Positions 36,776-47,697 of a stretch of DNA of 64,000 bases are shown here, one piece after another. A program made the translations under genes and the position numbers. Every line of letters begins with the position of its first letter. Within the stretch, counting starts at the first letter, position 1. The notes beneath the pieces are model-generated. The model worked only from the letters and a program-made list of their open reading frames with translations. It was not told where the DNA came from and did not search any database. Source of the DNA: Telmatospirillum sp. (GTDB lineage Bacteria > Pseudomonadota > Alphaproteobacteria > CACIAM-22H2); NCBI GenBank assembly GCA_020248985.1, contig JADCGL010000022.1:248001-312000 (forward strand), read 5' to 3'.

Positions 36776-36839
36776 GCTAGAATTATATATCTTTGATTGT
36801 AGCATTTCAGAAACTCGGCACCGTAATTCCGGGCCATCG

Positions 36840-37148
36840 CTAACCGGCCTCGGATGTTTCTCGAATCAACGCGCGAAGGGCAGCTAAGCCGCGTCGCGCC
36901 GCGCGCCGGGTTGCGAGCGTCGCCTTGCTATAGCGCCCGTGCCGATAGTTTCCATTGCGCTCCCCGGTGGGCGCGCCGGGCGACAAACCACCGTGCAGCC
37001 GACACCGCCCATTTGCCATGGCAGGGGCTTGGCAGAACGTCCCGCGCCGCGTCTTGGCGCAGCAACGCTTCGCCACGCGCGCATGGGCCAGCCCGTTGCG
37101 CCAATCGGGCTCATAGGGTTGCTGGTGGTTTTCGGAGTCATCCCCCAC
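36840..37148 (-). CDS. HGG(x)STG-type phage-associated small protein
   Basis: The protein contains CCAKTRRGTFCQAPAMANGRCRLHGG in two adjoining blocks, then SPGAPTGERNGNYRHGRYSK. This is the pattern of the small HGGxSTG proteins that often lie near packaging or replication genes of alphaproteobacterial phages (here SPG replaces STG). Four cysteines could bind one metal ion. The function is not established. A GTG at 37148 was chosen because it limits overlap with the previous gene to 11 bases; an ATG at 37217 would overlap by 80. It is last in the minus-strand cassette. Confidence 0.7.
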   Translation of the reverse strand: MGDDSENHQQPYEPDWRNGLAHARVAKRCCAKTRRGTFCQAPAMANGRCRLHGGLSPGAPTGERNGNYRHGRYSKATLATRRAARRGLAALRALIRETSEAG

Positions 37149-37848
37149 GGCGTTTGCGCCCCCCACGCCCGACTTTCCCCGCGACCACCGCGCGCCCGCC
37201 TTCGTGGACTTGGACATGCTGCACAACGACGGTTTGCTTTCCGCCGCCGCGTACGCGCGCCAAGGTCAACATGCCATCCTGATAGGAGCCCATAAGCCGT
37301 GCGGCCGTGTTCGCCGCGCGCTGGGCTTCCACCATTGCGGCCGCCGATAGGCCTTGCGACGTAAGGCCAGGGCTTGCGCGGGCCGCCCAATCGTTCGCGA
37401 GGCCTGCCATTCGCATCGCCAATTGGTGCGCGCTCGCCAATTGGTGCGCCAACATTTTTTCGAGGCTGTTCTTAGGCTCGATGGTTTCGGCCGCGTCCAA
37501 GGCTAGATCGAGCGCGCGCGCATCCTCAGCGAGCCGCAAGCGGTCCAGCGTGGCGCTTGCCGTGACCATACTCGGGTCCGCCACGGTGTTTTTTAGGTGC
37601 GTAGCGTGCGCGTCCCCAGGCGGGCCGGGCATACGGATAACCAATTCCCCACCCGCACCGATGCCTTCCGTTTCCAAACCAGACCGCAGGGGCACGGTGG
37701 CCTTGGCGTCGAGTAGATCGGCCGCGTAGAGGCCCACCGGAGTTCGTCCCGTGCGCGCGTCAACCTTTGCCGAAAGGCGATACGCCGCCGCTTGGCGAAC
37801 GTCCTTGCCGATAAGGTTGCCTTTGCGCGTGTCGCCCTCACCGGTCAT
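37138..37848 (-). CDS. Phage-associated hypothetical protein, 236 aa
   Basis: The protein is helical and alanine-rich in its middle (EKMLAHQLASAHQLAMRMAG, then AANTAARLMGSYQDGMLTL). Near the C-terminus QTVVVQHVQVHEGG resembles proteins found next to HGGxSTG genes in many alphaproteobacterial prophages and islands. It has no signal or membrane segment and ends in a very basic GRGGRKRRGG tail, suggesting nucleic acid contact. The start at ATG 37848 overlaps the previous gene by 11 bases. Function unknown. Confidence 0.65.
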   Translation of the reverse strand: MTGEGDTRKGNLIGKDVRQAAAYRLSAKVDARTGRTPVGLYAADLLDAKATVPLRSGLETEGIGAGGELVIRMPGPPGDAHATHLKNTVADPSMVTASATLDRLRLAEDARALDLALDAAETIEPKNSLEKMLAHQLASAHQLAMRMAGLANDWAARASPGLTSQGLSAAAMVEAQRAANTAARLMGSYQDGMLTLARVRGGGKQTVVVQHVQVHEGGRAVVAGKVGRGGRKRRGG

Positions 37849-38395
37849 CGTTCCCCCTCCCCATGGTAGATATAGGCGGTTCTGTGGCGGACCACTGGCG
37901 CGCATTTTCGGCGCCTGACGGGTTCTGTAGCGGACCACAAAGCTGCCCCGTGGTCCGCGTCGAAACCGCAACGAGCCTTTCGTGGTTCTGAGGCGGACCA
38001 CGAAGCGCCAGCGCTGAGCCTTGCCAATGGTGCCAATCTCGCGTCGGTGGATGCCCTTGGTAGCTTCGATCCGTCACGCGATAAGTCGCGGCCTTGCGCC
38101 CAATCCACCGCCCGCGATGCGTGAGAACGATAAAGCCCTTACCGACTAGCTCTCCGAAGGCGCGCGCGGCCGTAGCCTTTCCGAGGCCTAGCAACCGCGT
38201 CGCTTCGTCGAGTGACAGGCTCAAATCGCCGTTGTTCGCGCCCGAGTACCGGCAACGAAGCTCGCAAAATATTTTTGTTGCCGGACCCGAAAGGCTCCGC
38301 CACGCGGGCGAGCGCGCCATGGCATAGCTAAGCGGAAAATACTGTTCGGTATCATTCCGCCCCGTAGCGTTCGCACGCCGACCACGCTTAGCCAT
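37838..38395 (-). CDS. Putative replication/DNA-binding protein with helix-turn-helix, 185 aa
   Basis: The first 110 residues contain YAMARSPAWRSLSGPATKIFCELRC in two blocks, followed by LSLSLDEATRLLGLGKATAARAFGELVGKGFI, a winged-helix type motif. This resembles the DNA-binding part of small phage replication or partition proteins. The C-terminal 75 residues are low in structure and rich in Arg, Gln and Pro. The start overlaps the upstream gene by 8 bases, in line with a tightly packed operon. Regulator and replication initiator are both possible. Confidence 0.65.
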   Translation of the reverse strand: MAKRGRRANATGRNDTEQYFPLSYAMARSPAWRSLSGPATKIFCELRCRYSGANNGDLSLSLDEATRLLGLGKATAARAFGELVGKGFIVLTHRGRWIGRKAATYRVTDRSYQGHPPTRDWHHWQGSALALRGPPQNHERLVAVSTRTTGQLCGPLQNPSGAENARQWSATEPPISTMGRGNDDR

Positions 38396-38720
38396 CGGCC
38401 CCCGCCTTCGCTGTGCCTAGCTCGCGGTAGTTCTTCGCGTCATCATGGATCAAGTCGAGTAGGTCCTTGCCGTAGGTGTAGAACACGTCCCAAAGGATAT
38501 GCCGGTCGATTTCGACGGAATTCCCCGCGTGGTCGCGAATGGAAATCCGCCCGTACTCGCTCGATGAATCGCGAGCGTAGACATCCATTCGGACTTCGCC
38601 GTTGTCCCAATCTGTGGGCCACCGGACACACCAAATCCGCCTATCGATCGGATCAATCTTTTCGGGCAAGGGCGCCGCTTGCGCGGCGCCCCCCGAGAGT
38701 TCCAAAGCTCTCTGGCTCAT
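38388..38720 (-). CDS. Hypothetical protein of the element, 110 aa
   Basis: An acidic 110-residue protein with WCVRWPTDWDNGEVRMDVYA and EYGRISIRDHAGNSVEIDRH, suggesting a compact beta-rich fold. No known family is recognised. It is linked by 4- and 8-base overlaps to genes on both sides, which supports that it is translated. Nothing indicates secretion. Confidence 0.6.
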   Translation of the reverse strand: MSQRALELSGGAAQAAPLPEKIDPIDRRIWCVRWPTDWDNGEVRMDVYARDSSSEYGRISIRDHAGNSVEIDRHILWDVFYTYGKDLLDLIHDDAKNYRELGTAKAGADG

Positions 38721-39016
38721 GCCGCCATCCCGACGGCGCTGCCGTCCAGAAAGCGGACACGCGACCGCAGGACATATCGCGCGTGGTGCCCGGCGTAGGT
38801 GCCGCCGTGCGCTTCGCGGATCGTTTCGATAATCAGCCCGAGGCGCCGCAAATTGAAAACGTAGGCGGACCAGCGCGGCCCTACACGTTCAATCGGGGTG
38901 CACCCGTGCTCGCCAGCGTTGACCAACTCGCACAAGGCCCAATGGTCGCGCCCTTTGACCAGGGCGACCACCGGCGGGTCGGAATCGAGGATTTCAATTC
39001 GGTAGGTCGCGCTCAT
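38717..39016 (-). CDS. Winged-helix-like hypothetical protein, 99 aa
   Basis: The protein reads MSATYRIEILDSDPPVVALV, then GCTPIERVGPRWSAYVFNLRRLGLIIETIREAH, which fits the short winged-helix domain protein found in alphaproteobacterial phages and islands. The end (ARYVLRSRVRFL) would form the wing. It probably binds DNA. ATG at 39016 overlaps the previous stop by 4 bases. An open upstream extension exists but overlaps other genes. Confidence 0.65.
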   Translation of the reverse strand: MSATYRIEILDSDPPVVALVKGRDHWALCELVNAGEHGCTPIERVGPRWSAYVFNLRRLGLIIETIREAHGGTYAGHHARYVLRSRVRFLDGSAVGMAA

Positions 39017-39204
39017 CGGGCACCGCCTTGGGCGCCAAGCCCAGCCAGTTGCGCGATAAGCCCAGCGGTGGGAAGCGGGACGCCCAAGCGATGCGCGAGG
39101 CGTTGCGACGCACGCCCATAGTCGCGAGGATTCCACCGGGGCGCGGACGCCCAGGCGAACAGCGGAAGGTTGCCCATATCGGGCAACGCGGTTACATTCT
39201 GCAT
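39013..39204 (-). CDS. Small hypothetical protein of the element, 63 aa
   Basis: A 63-residue protein with PRWNPRDYGRASQRLAHRLG and a Leu/Ala-rich helical end (TAGLIAQLAGLGAQ). The last part resembles a short helix-turn-helix lead-in. It overlaps the winged-helix gene by 4 bases and starts 75 bases after the AlpA-like gene. No function is assigned. Confidence 0.55.
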   Translation of the reverse strand: MQNVTALPDMGNLPLFAWASAPRWNPRDYGRASQRLAHRLGVPLPTAGLIAQLAGLGAQGGAR

Positions 39205-39279
39205 TCTTCAAATCTCCAAAAACCCCGGATGCGCCCGCCCTTGGAAGCAGCGCGCCGGGGTTTTCTTTTGGGGTTAAGT

Positions 39280-39471
39280 TCAAGCGGCGCGCGCGGGTTC
39301 GTAGGCGGGCATGCGCGCCAGCCATGCCTTCAAGGCTTCCGCTTCGATCAGCGTCCTCTTGCCGTGCTTTCGTGCGCTGAGTTCGCCGCGCCGCAGGGCA
39401 ACGTAGATTGCGGTGCGGCTTGCGCCCGACGCCTTAACCGCGTCGGGAATAGTCAGGGCGATTGGTTCCAT
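39280..39471 (-). CDS. AlpA/excisionase-family DNA-binding protein
   Basis: The 63-residue protein is an excisionase-type helix-turn-helix: TIPDAVKASGASRTAIYVAL for the helices, then LSARKHGKRTLIEAEALKAWLA for the wing and last helix. Such proteins control element excision or switch on phage or satellite genes. It is the first gene of the tightly packed cassette 39471-36840, so it may also regulate that operon. There are 120 bases of non-coding sequence before it. Confidence 0.75.
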   Translation of the reverse strand: MEPIALTIPDAVKASGASRTAIYVALRRGELSARKHGKRTLIEAEALKAWLARMPAYEPARAA

Positions 39472-39592
39472 GGCCGATTGGCCCCCTTACTTGGGGACAC
39501 GCGGTCGTGCGGTGGTGCACGGCCGGTTGTCGGCATCCTATAAATCACAGAACTCGCACCGCTTGGCTATGCCACGACAAGCGCAGGTCGTG

Positions 39593-40228
39593 TCACCCCT
39601 GACGCCGTTTGCGCGCCCGTCTTGCGACCGCGACTTGAGTACGTCCCGCCGCCTTGTATTCCGCGCCTGCTTTTCGCATTGCGTCGGTCACGCGCTCGGC
39701 AAGTTCTTGGCCTGCGACGCCAGGAAAAAACATGTCCGACGTGACCCAGGATTTTGCCGATTGCCAACGCTGTATCGTGCGCTTGCTTGCCCCATATGCG
39801 CTCGCGACAGTCTTCAACGGATTGCTATCCGACACTATGCCGTCGCGGGCCGCTTGAATGTAGGAAACGGCAACGCCGATATCTTGGCTCTCATCCGGTC
39901 CTTGGTTTTTGCCCTTTTTATTAACTTTGGCCGCACGCATCGGGCCGGGAATCTGCCCGACACCCAAGTATCGAAACTGCTTGCGTAGGCTCTCCGCAAG
40001 CCCAAATGGGAGATGTTGCGTCGGCGGATTGTCGAAGCCGTCCGGCCAATTTTCCGCAAGGCAGTACGTCGCCAATACTTGGGCGGCGATTGTGTACCAG
40101 CCTCGCGCGGCCTCTCCCACTTTATCCGGGTCACCGGACTTTTTAGCTGTCTCGAATTTAATGCTTGCCGCTCCCAACGCGACAAACCACGTCGAAACTG
40201 ACGTTAGGTCAGGCGTATTCGAATCCAT
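39593..40228 (-). CDS. Hypothetical protein of the element with HTH-like segment, 211 aa
   Basis: The N-terminal half (STWFVALGAASIKFETAKK, then YTIAAQVLATYCLAENWP) is helical without a known match. The middle (NPLKTVASAYGASKRTIQRWQ) reads like a helix-turn-helix. The end is strongly basic (AGRTQVAVARRARKRRQG). This suggests a nucleic-acid-binding protein. ATG at 40228 (MDSNTPDL) was chosen over an open upstream codon at 40252. The gaps on both sides (120 and 132 bases) hold nothing else clear. Confidence 0.6.
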   Translation of the reverse strand: MDSNTPDLTSVSTWFVALGAASIKFETAKKSGDPDKVGEAARGWYTIAAQVLATYCLAENWPDGFDNPPTQHLPFGLAESLRKQFRYLGVGQIPGPMRAAKVNKKGKNQGPDESQDIGVAVSYIQAARDGIVSDSNPLKTVASAYGASKRTIQRWQSAKSWVTSDMFFPGVAGQELAERVTDAMRKAGAEYKAAGRTQVAVARRARKRRQG

Positions 40229-40360
40229 CACGCCCTCCGCAGGGCTCCGCAAGATGCGGCGAGGAAGCGCGATGCGGTGTCGCGCGTTCGGGAGCTACCC
40301 TATCCCCGCCGGTTGCAATTATAGCGCAACGCGTCAATGCGCGGAACCATCGCGCGCGGG

Positions 40361-40591
40361 TCAATGAAGCGCCGCGATGCCCAATGCGCTGAATGCGGCG
40401 TAAAGCATCCAACGCAACTGCTGAATCTGGGAGTTAAGGCTCGATAGATGAGAAACGACCAAGACAATGTCTTGCCGCGCATGAACGATAGCCCGGCGAA
40501 CCTCAATTTCATCGATGTCCTCGGTTTGAAATCTTTCGTCTATAGCTACTCGGTCCTGCAACCTTCCTGCTCGCCTATCGTAGCGATTCAT
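40361..40591 (-). CDS. Small membrane protein with N-terminal charged helix, 76 aa
   Basis: A charged, probably coiled-coil segment (about residues 10-50) precedes one C-terminal transmembrane helix (WMLYAAFSALGIAAL). The layout resembles small XhlA-type or spanin-like phage membrane proteins, but the similarity is structural only. Its start overlaps the integrase stop by 17 bases, so it is co-translated with the integrase. Confidence 0.6.
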   Translation of the reverse strand: MNRYDRRAGRLQDRVAIDERFQTEDIDEIEVRRAIVHARQDIVLVVSHLSSLNSQIQQLRWMLYAAFSALGIAALH

Positions 40592-41852
40592 CGAAGCCTC
40601 CCTTTCGTTGTCGGGCCACGCCTATAGCGACCACGTTCCCAGCCTTCGCCACCGTATCGCAGTGCTTGGCCCAATCGGCCATCATGCGCGCTCGCTTGGC
40701 GAATAAATCGCCGCGCCGGTAGGCCGCTTCCACCTTGTCGCCAATGGCATGCGCAAGGGCCATTTCGGCAACGTCGCGCGGATAATTCGTTTGTTCGGCC
40801 GCCCAATCGCGAAACGTCGAGCGGAACCCGTGCGCCGTGATTTCGCCGCGCCCCATACGGTCGAGAACGGCAAGGAACGCGCCATTCGATAGATGCTTGT
40901 CGCGCTTACGGCTGGGGAACACGAATTCGCCGGTCCTGCCCCGCGCCATATCGCGCAAGATTTCCAGCGAACGCGCGCTCAGCGGTACGCGATGCGGCCC
41001 CTTCATTTTCTTGCGGGTTTTCATGCGTTCTTTCGGAATTCTCCATTCGCCCTTCGCCATGTCGATTTCCGACCACCGCGCCCCGGTGGTTTCGGACGTG
41101 CGCGCTGCCGTGAGGATGAGGAATTCAAGCGCGCGGGGTGCCACGCCCGCTTGCTTGCGGAGTTCGGCAACGAAGGCGCCAATTTCCGAATAGGGCAAGG
41201 CAGGATGATGTTCGACCGAGGAAAGCTCGGTGTAGGCCGGGAAGATCGATTTCAGACTTTCACGCCAGCGCGCAGGGTTGTCGCCCGTGCGCCAGCCATG
41301 CGCTTTGGCCGAATCCAAAATCGCTTCGATCCGGCCGCGTAGGCGACGCGCCGTCTCGGGTTTCTCCGCCCAAATCGGTCGCAAGATGCGTGTGACATGC
41401 CCCACGTCGATATCGCCGACCGCCAACTTCTCAATTATCGGGTAAGCGTAGGTCGCTAAGGTCGATTCCCATTGGGCGGCATGCTTTGGGTTCGTCCATG
41501 CTGCCTTACGCGCTGAAATATAGTCATTGGCAGCATCTTTGAATGTTTTTGACTTTGCGAGTTCGGCCGTTTCGGCCGCCTTGGCGGCATTTCGGGCCGC
41601 GATAGGGTCGATTCTATCCGCAAGGGCCTGCCGCGCCTCAGCGGCCTTCTGGCGGGCTTTGGCGAGGGGTACAGCGTCGAGAGACCCCAAGCCCATATCG
41701 CGGCGCCCACCATGCCAGCGAAAGCGGAAAATCCACGAGCGAGCGCCCGAGGCCGTTACTTGTAGATAGAGGCCCGCACCGTCCGCGTAGAGGCCGGGGG
41801 CCATGGCGCGCTTGACCGTCAGCGCATTCAATCGGTCGACTTTACCTGCCAT
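40575..41852 (-). CDS. int: Tyrosine integrase (P4-type, DUF4102 N-terminal domain)
   Basis: The 425-residue recombinase has an N-terminal arm-binding domain (YADGAGLYLQVTASGARSW, WHGGRRDMGLGSLDAVPL), a core-binding domain (about residues 100-200) and a catalytic domain. Active-site residues are Arg251 (TAARTSE), His341 and Arg344 (HGFRS), His368 (ALAHAIG) and the nucleophile Tyr378 (EAAYRRGD). It catalyses site-specific insertion at and excision from the tRNA-Ser 3' end. All catalytic residues are intact, so the element may still be mobile. It lies beside the right att site, reading into the element. Confidence 0.96.
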   Translation of the reverse strand: MAGKVDRLNALTVKRAMAPGLYADGAGLYLQVTASGARSWIFRFRWHGGRRDMGLGSLDAVPLAKARQKAAEARQALADRIDPIAARNAAKAAETAELAKSKTFKDAANDYISARKAAWTNPKHAAQWESTLATYAYPIIEKLAVGDIDVGHVTRILRPIWAEKPETARRLRGRIEAILDSAKAHGWRTGDNPARWRESLKSIFPAYTELSSVEHHPALPYSEIGAFVAELRKQAGVAPRALEFLILTAARTSETTGARWSEIDMAKGEWRIPKERMKTRKKMKGPHRVPLSARSLEILRDMARGRTGEFVFPSRKRDKHLSNGAFLAVLDRMGRGEITAHGFRSTFRDWAAEQTNYPRDVAEMALAHAIGDKVEAAYRRGDLFAKRARMMADWAKHCDTVAKAGNVVAIGVARQRKGGFDESLR

Positions 41853-41865
41853 CCCGTTTTCCTTC

Positions 41866-41886
41866 TACCCATCCATATACCCATCC
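41866..41886 (+). repeat. Paired 9-bp repeat near the right end (candidate integrase arm site)
   Basis: TACCCATCC at 41866-41874 and 41878-41886, with a 3-base spacer, duplicates the left pair at 34647-34667. A related AACCCATCC is present in reverse orientation at 41979-41987. The pair overlaps the leader just upstream of the integrase start, so binding could also autoregulate int. Confidence 0.65.
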
Positions 41887-42016
41887 ACATGGGCTGGATT
41901 ATGCGGAACTATGGCGGACGTTACAAGACAGGTTACGACAATTATTCCGATAAATATTGCATTTCTTGATTTATCACTGGATGGGTTGGGATGGTGGGGG
42001 ACTCGAATAAGGCAGA

Positions 42017-42030
42017 CGCCCTGTCCGCCA
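42017..42030 (+). repeat. Right attachment site (attR core)
   Basis: CGCCCTGTCCGCCA matches the tRNA-Ser 3' end exactly. The 164 bases between the integrase start and this site are AT-rich with no gene. Sequence from 42031 on returns to high GC and is taken as chromosome. Confidence 0.82.
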
Positions 42031-42081
42031 TCTTTCCTTGCAGTGTCCCCCGTAGTGCGGGGCGATCGCTTGTAACGCGCG

Positions 42082-42456
42082 ATGGCAAAAGCTTCCGCCG
42101 CCTATGCCAAGATGCGCGCCGCACTGCTGGCCGCCGTGCGTCGCATTCCCTAGGGCCGCGTCGTCGAGGCCGACCGCCTCGGCGAATCGCTGAACATCCC
42201 CGCGTGCCATGTCGCCTACATGCTCGCGCAGTTGGCGCCCGACGAAAGAGACCTTGTGCCGTGGCATCGCGTGGTGCCGGCGGGCGGCGATTTCGGCACG
42301 CCAAGTGCGCGCGCAATGCACCGCATTGAGCAGCTGAAGCTGCTGGTGCGCGAAGGGTGGCGGCTCGAAGACGCGCGCCGCCTCGCTCTATCGCCCGACC
42401 GTCTTTGGGAGCCCGACGACACCCATCGCAAGACGATCTGGGCCGACGAACCCTGA
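42082..42456 (+). pseudogene. Alkyltransferase-like (ATL/MGMT-family) gene interrupted by an amber codon
   Basis: Translated across 42082-42456, the frame encodes a full ATL protein of 124 residues: MRAALLAAVRRIP, then TAG (42151-42153) where a residue of the usual IPxGRV motif belongs, then GRVVEADRLGESLNIP and VPWHRVV. In MGMT repair proteins the motif is PCHRV; Trp instead of Cys identifies the non-enzymatic ATL group that flags alkylated guanine for excision repair. Nothing else is damaged, so the mutation looks recent. Restart at an internal ATG (42220) would drop half the domain. It lies next to the att site and before motA. Confidence 0.8.
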
Positions 42457-42537
42457 CGCTGCGGCGATTGACATATCGCAATGCAGCCAACGGCCTTTCG
42501 CGACACGCTTCGACGCAAGTGAAAGTCGAGGCGTGAA

Positions 42538-43356
42538 GTGGCATCGAACGTGGGTTTCCAGCAGCGTCCGCAGACGCGCGGCGGACAAGGACTTTCGACA
42601 GGCATCGGCGTTTTCGGCGCGGTCGCACTGATCACGTTTGTCGTCGTCTACGAAGGGCGCGACAGCCATTTTCTCGATCCCGTCGGAATCGCGATCGTGC
42701 TGGGCGGCACAATCGCAGCGGCGTTCCTTGCCTACCGGATCGACGAGATTCGAGGCGCGATGGTCTCGGCCATCGACGTGTTCCGCGAGGACCGCGCGCT
42801 CGACGGCGATCTGCGCGATCTCGTCGCCTTTGCGCGCGCTACCAGCAAGCACAATATCGCCGACGCCGAAGCGCGGCTCAAAGGCATCCGCAGCCCGTTC
42901 CTGAAACTCGGCCTGCAGATGTGCCTCGACGATTCGCCGACCGACGACATCCTCACTGTGATGAACTGGCGCGTGCAGAAATTCGCCGAGCGCGAATCGC
43001 TGCCTGCCCGCTTCTACCGCACGCTTGCCGGCTTCGCGCCCGCCTTCGGGCTGCTGGCCACGCTGACCGGGCTCATCGGCATGATGGGCAAGCTCGGCAC
43101 AGCCGACGTGCGCGCGGTGGGATCGAGCATGGCGGTGGCGCTGCTTGCCACGTTCTACGGCCTCATCCTTGCGAACCTCATTTTCAAACCGGTCGCGATC
43201 AAGCTCGAACAGCGCACGCAGCGCCGCGTGCAGATGCTGAACATCATGCTGGCCGGCATCGTGCTGCTGCGCGTCGGCAAATCGCCGGCCATGATCCAGG
43301 AGTCGCTCGAGGCGATGGTGCGCGAAGTCAGCGACGAGGTCGGCAATGCCGAGTGA
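42538..43356 (+). CDS. motA: MotA/PomA-type stator channel subunit
   Basis: The 272-residue inner-membrane protein has two early helices (about residues 19-38 and 48-66), a cytoplasmic domain (about residues 67-160) and two late helices. FAPAFGLLATLTGLIGMMG carries Pro168, and VALLATFYGLILANLIFKPVAIKL carries Pro218, the two prolines conserved in MotA. It would form the ring around MotB and convert ion flow into rotation or force. The start is GTG after a GAGG motif. It overlaps motB by 11 bases and heads the long chain that ends with atpG. Confidence 0.9.
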   Translation: MASNVGFQQRPQTRGGQGLSTGIGVFGAVALITFVVVYEGRDSHFLDPVGIAIVLGGTIAAAFLAYRIDEIRGAMVSAIDVFREDRALDGDLRDLVAFARATSKHNIADAEARLKGIRSPFLKLGLQMCLDDSPTDDILTVMNWRVQKFAERESLPARFYRTLAGFAPAFGLLATLTGLIGMMGKLGTADVRAVGSSMAVALLATFYGLILANLIFKPVAIKLEQRTQRRVQMLNIMLAGIVLLRVGKSPAMIQESLEAMVREVSDEVGNAE

Positions 43357-44214
43357 TCCGAGCAATCCGCAGCAAGCCGCCGACGCGGAGGCCGGTACCC
43401 GCAACCTCATTCGTGCGGCCACGCGCGGGGCCGGGCGCGGCGGCATCGGCGGCATGCCGCCCGGCGACGAGGGCGAGGGCGACCTTTGGCTCATCAGCTA
43501 CGCCGACATGATGACGCTGCTGTTCGCGGTGTTCGTGATCGTCGTGTCGATCGTCGGCATGACGCCGCGCGAGAAAACCGGCGACCATATCGCCCCTCCG
43601 GCAACCGGGCCCGCGGTCGCAACGCTCGATCTGCCGCCGGCGCCGAGCCCGATCGTGCTGGGCCTGACCGACACGCTCGGGCTCATCGCCCCGCGCATCG
43701 ACCGCGGCATCCCCGACCTGCTCGCCCAAACGCGGCGCCCCGCGGACTCGGCGGAAACGGACGCCGAGCCGCGCGCCGACGGCGATGCGCTGGCGGGTTT
43801 GCGCGAGTCCGGACTCGGCAATGCCGATGCGGCAATCGCTTCGCGCTATCTCGCCTCGATCGGGCTCGGCGAAATGGGGGCCTTGGTCGTGCGCGGCCAG
43901 CGCATCGCGTTTGCGATCGACATCCGCGCGCTGTTCGAACCGCGCAGTTGGGCAGCGACGCGCGACGTCGAAGTCGGCGACGACGGGCGGCGCATCTTGG
44001 CGCGGCTCTATCCGCTGCTCGCCGCCCAGCGCGACCTTGCGATCGAAACCGCGGGGCCGAGCTGGGAATGGGCAGCGATGCGCGGCGGGGCCGTGGCGCG
44101 CGTGCTGGCCGATCTTGGCATTGCCCCGCGCGCGATCGCCCTCGACGTGCGGCGCGAAGCCGACACACGCAGCGACCGCATCCCCGCTCCTCTCATCCTG
44201 TCGTGGCGCGCACA

Positions 44215-44218
<4 letters not shown>
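43346..44218 (+). CDS. motB: MotB-type stator subunit with degenerate OmpA-like domain
   Basis: The 290-residue protein has a cytoplasmic tail of about 45 residues, one transmembrane helix (LWLISYADMMTLLFAVFVIV) carrying the ion-binding Asp54, a long Pro/Ala/Asp-rich linker and a C-terminal OmpA-like region. In that region the peptidoglycan-binding GHTD motif is missing (ETAGPSWEW stands in its place), though MRGGAVARVLADLGI keeps the helix with the conserved Arg. Anchoring to the cell wall may therefore be weak or different. It overlaps motA by 11 bases and the next gene by 4 (ATGA). Confidence 0.87.
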
Positions 44219-47151
<2,933 letters not shown>

Positions 47152-47155
<4 letters not shown>

Positions 47156-47445
47156 ACCCGACCCCAACGCCGGTCGATCCTGCCAAGCAGCGCACGGCCG
47201 ACGAAGCGGCCACGCGTGCGGCACGCGATCCACACGATCCGGTGTGGCGCATGCCGCGCGACGGCCAATTGCTCGCCCTCGGCGGCAGGCTCGGCTGGAT
47301 GGTCGCTTTGCCGCTCGTCGTTGCGGCCTGGGCCGGCCATGCGCTCGACAAATTGTTCGGCACCGGCATCCAGATCGCAGGGGCCGCGATCGTGCTGGCC
47401 GCAGCGATCGGCATGTACGCCCTCTGGCGGAGTATCTCGCGATGA
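47152..47445 (+). CDS. atpQ: N-type ATPase accessory membrane protein AtpQ (AtpI-like)
   Basis: The 97-residue protein has an N-terminal soluble part of about 45 residues and two transmembrane helices (LGWMVALPLVVAAWAGHAL and GIQIAGAAIVLAAAIGMYAL). It matches AtpQ, a relative of AtpI, found only in N-ATPase operons and thought to help assembly of the c ring or supply of divalent cations. It overlaps atpC and atpR by 4 bases each. Confidence 0.85.
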
Positions 47446-47693
47446 TCCTTCTTGCCGTCTGCGCCGGTATCGCGCTCGGCCTGCTGCTGCAGGCGATGCT
47501 GTCCTGGCGCGTTCGTTTGGCGCTTGCGGGCCAGGCCCTCGGCGTGGGCGCACTGGCGTTGGGCGCTTTGGCAGTCGCAGCGCTTGCGGGCTACTGGGCG
47601 CTGCGCTGGGGGCCGGGAGCCTTGCTGGCCGCTGCCGCCGCACTCGCCGTCACGCGGCTTGTGGCGACCTTCGTTGCCGTGCGCAGGGCCTGA
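47442..47693 (+). CDS. atpR: N-type ATPase accessory membrane protein AtpR
   Basis: The 83-residue protein consists of three hydrophobic helices (about residues 1-18, 28-50 and 55-78). AtpR is the second small membrane protein specific to N-ATPase operons; its role is not settled, with c-subunit protection or assembly suggested. Position between atpQ and atpB decides the name. Conserved polar residues are few, so the call rests mainly on size and order. Confidence 0.8.
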   Translation: MILLAVCAGIALGLLLQAMLSWRVRLALAGQALGVGALALGALAVAALAGYWALRWGPGALLAAAAALAVTRLVATFVAVRRA

Positions 47694-47697
47694 GCCG

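Larger units (their letters stand above)
34579..42030. mobile_element. Integrative element of about 7.4 kb in tRNA-Ser
   Basis: The element is bounded by a 14-bp direct repeat, CGCCCTGTCCGCCA, at 34579-34592 (in the tRNA) and 42017-42030. A tyrosine integrase lies at the right end. Paired TACCCATCC repeats near both ends look like integrase arm sites. The cargo is a minus-strand phage-like cassette of ten genes (HGG-type small protein, DNA-binding candidates, AlpA-like regulator) and three AT-richer plus-strand genes of unknown function. No capsid, tail, terminase large subunit or conjugation genes are seen, so it looks like an integrated satellite-type or mobilisable element rather than a complete prophage. 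Confidence 0.88.

Noticed and set aside
42468-42537. TTGACA before motA as a promoter
   Set aside because: No acceptable -10 box lies 15 to 19 bases downstream, so the promoter of the motA-atpG chain is left unassigned.
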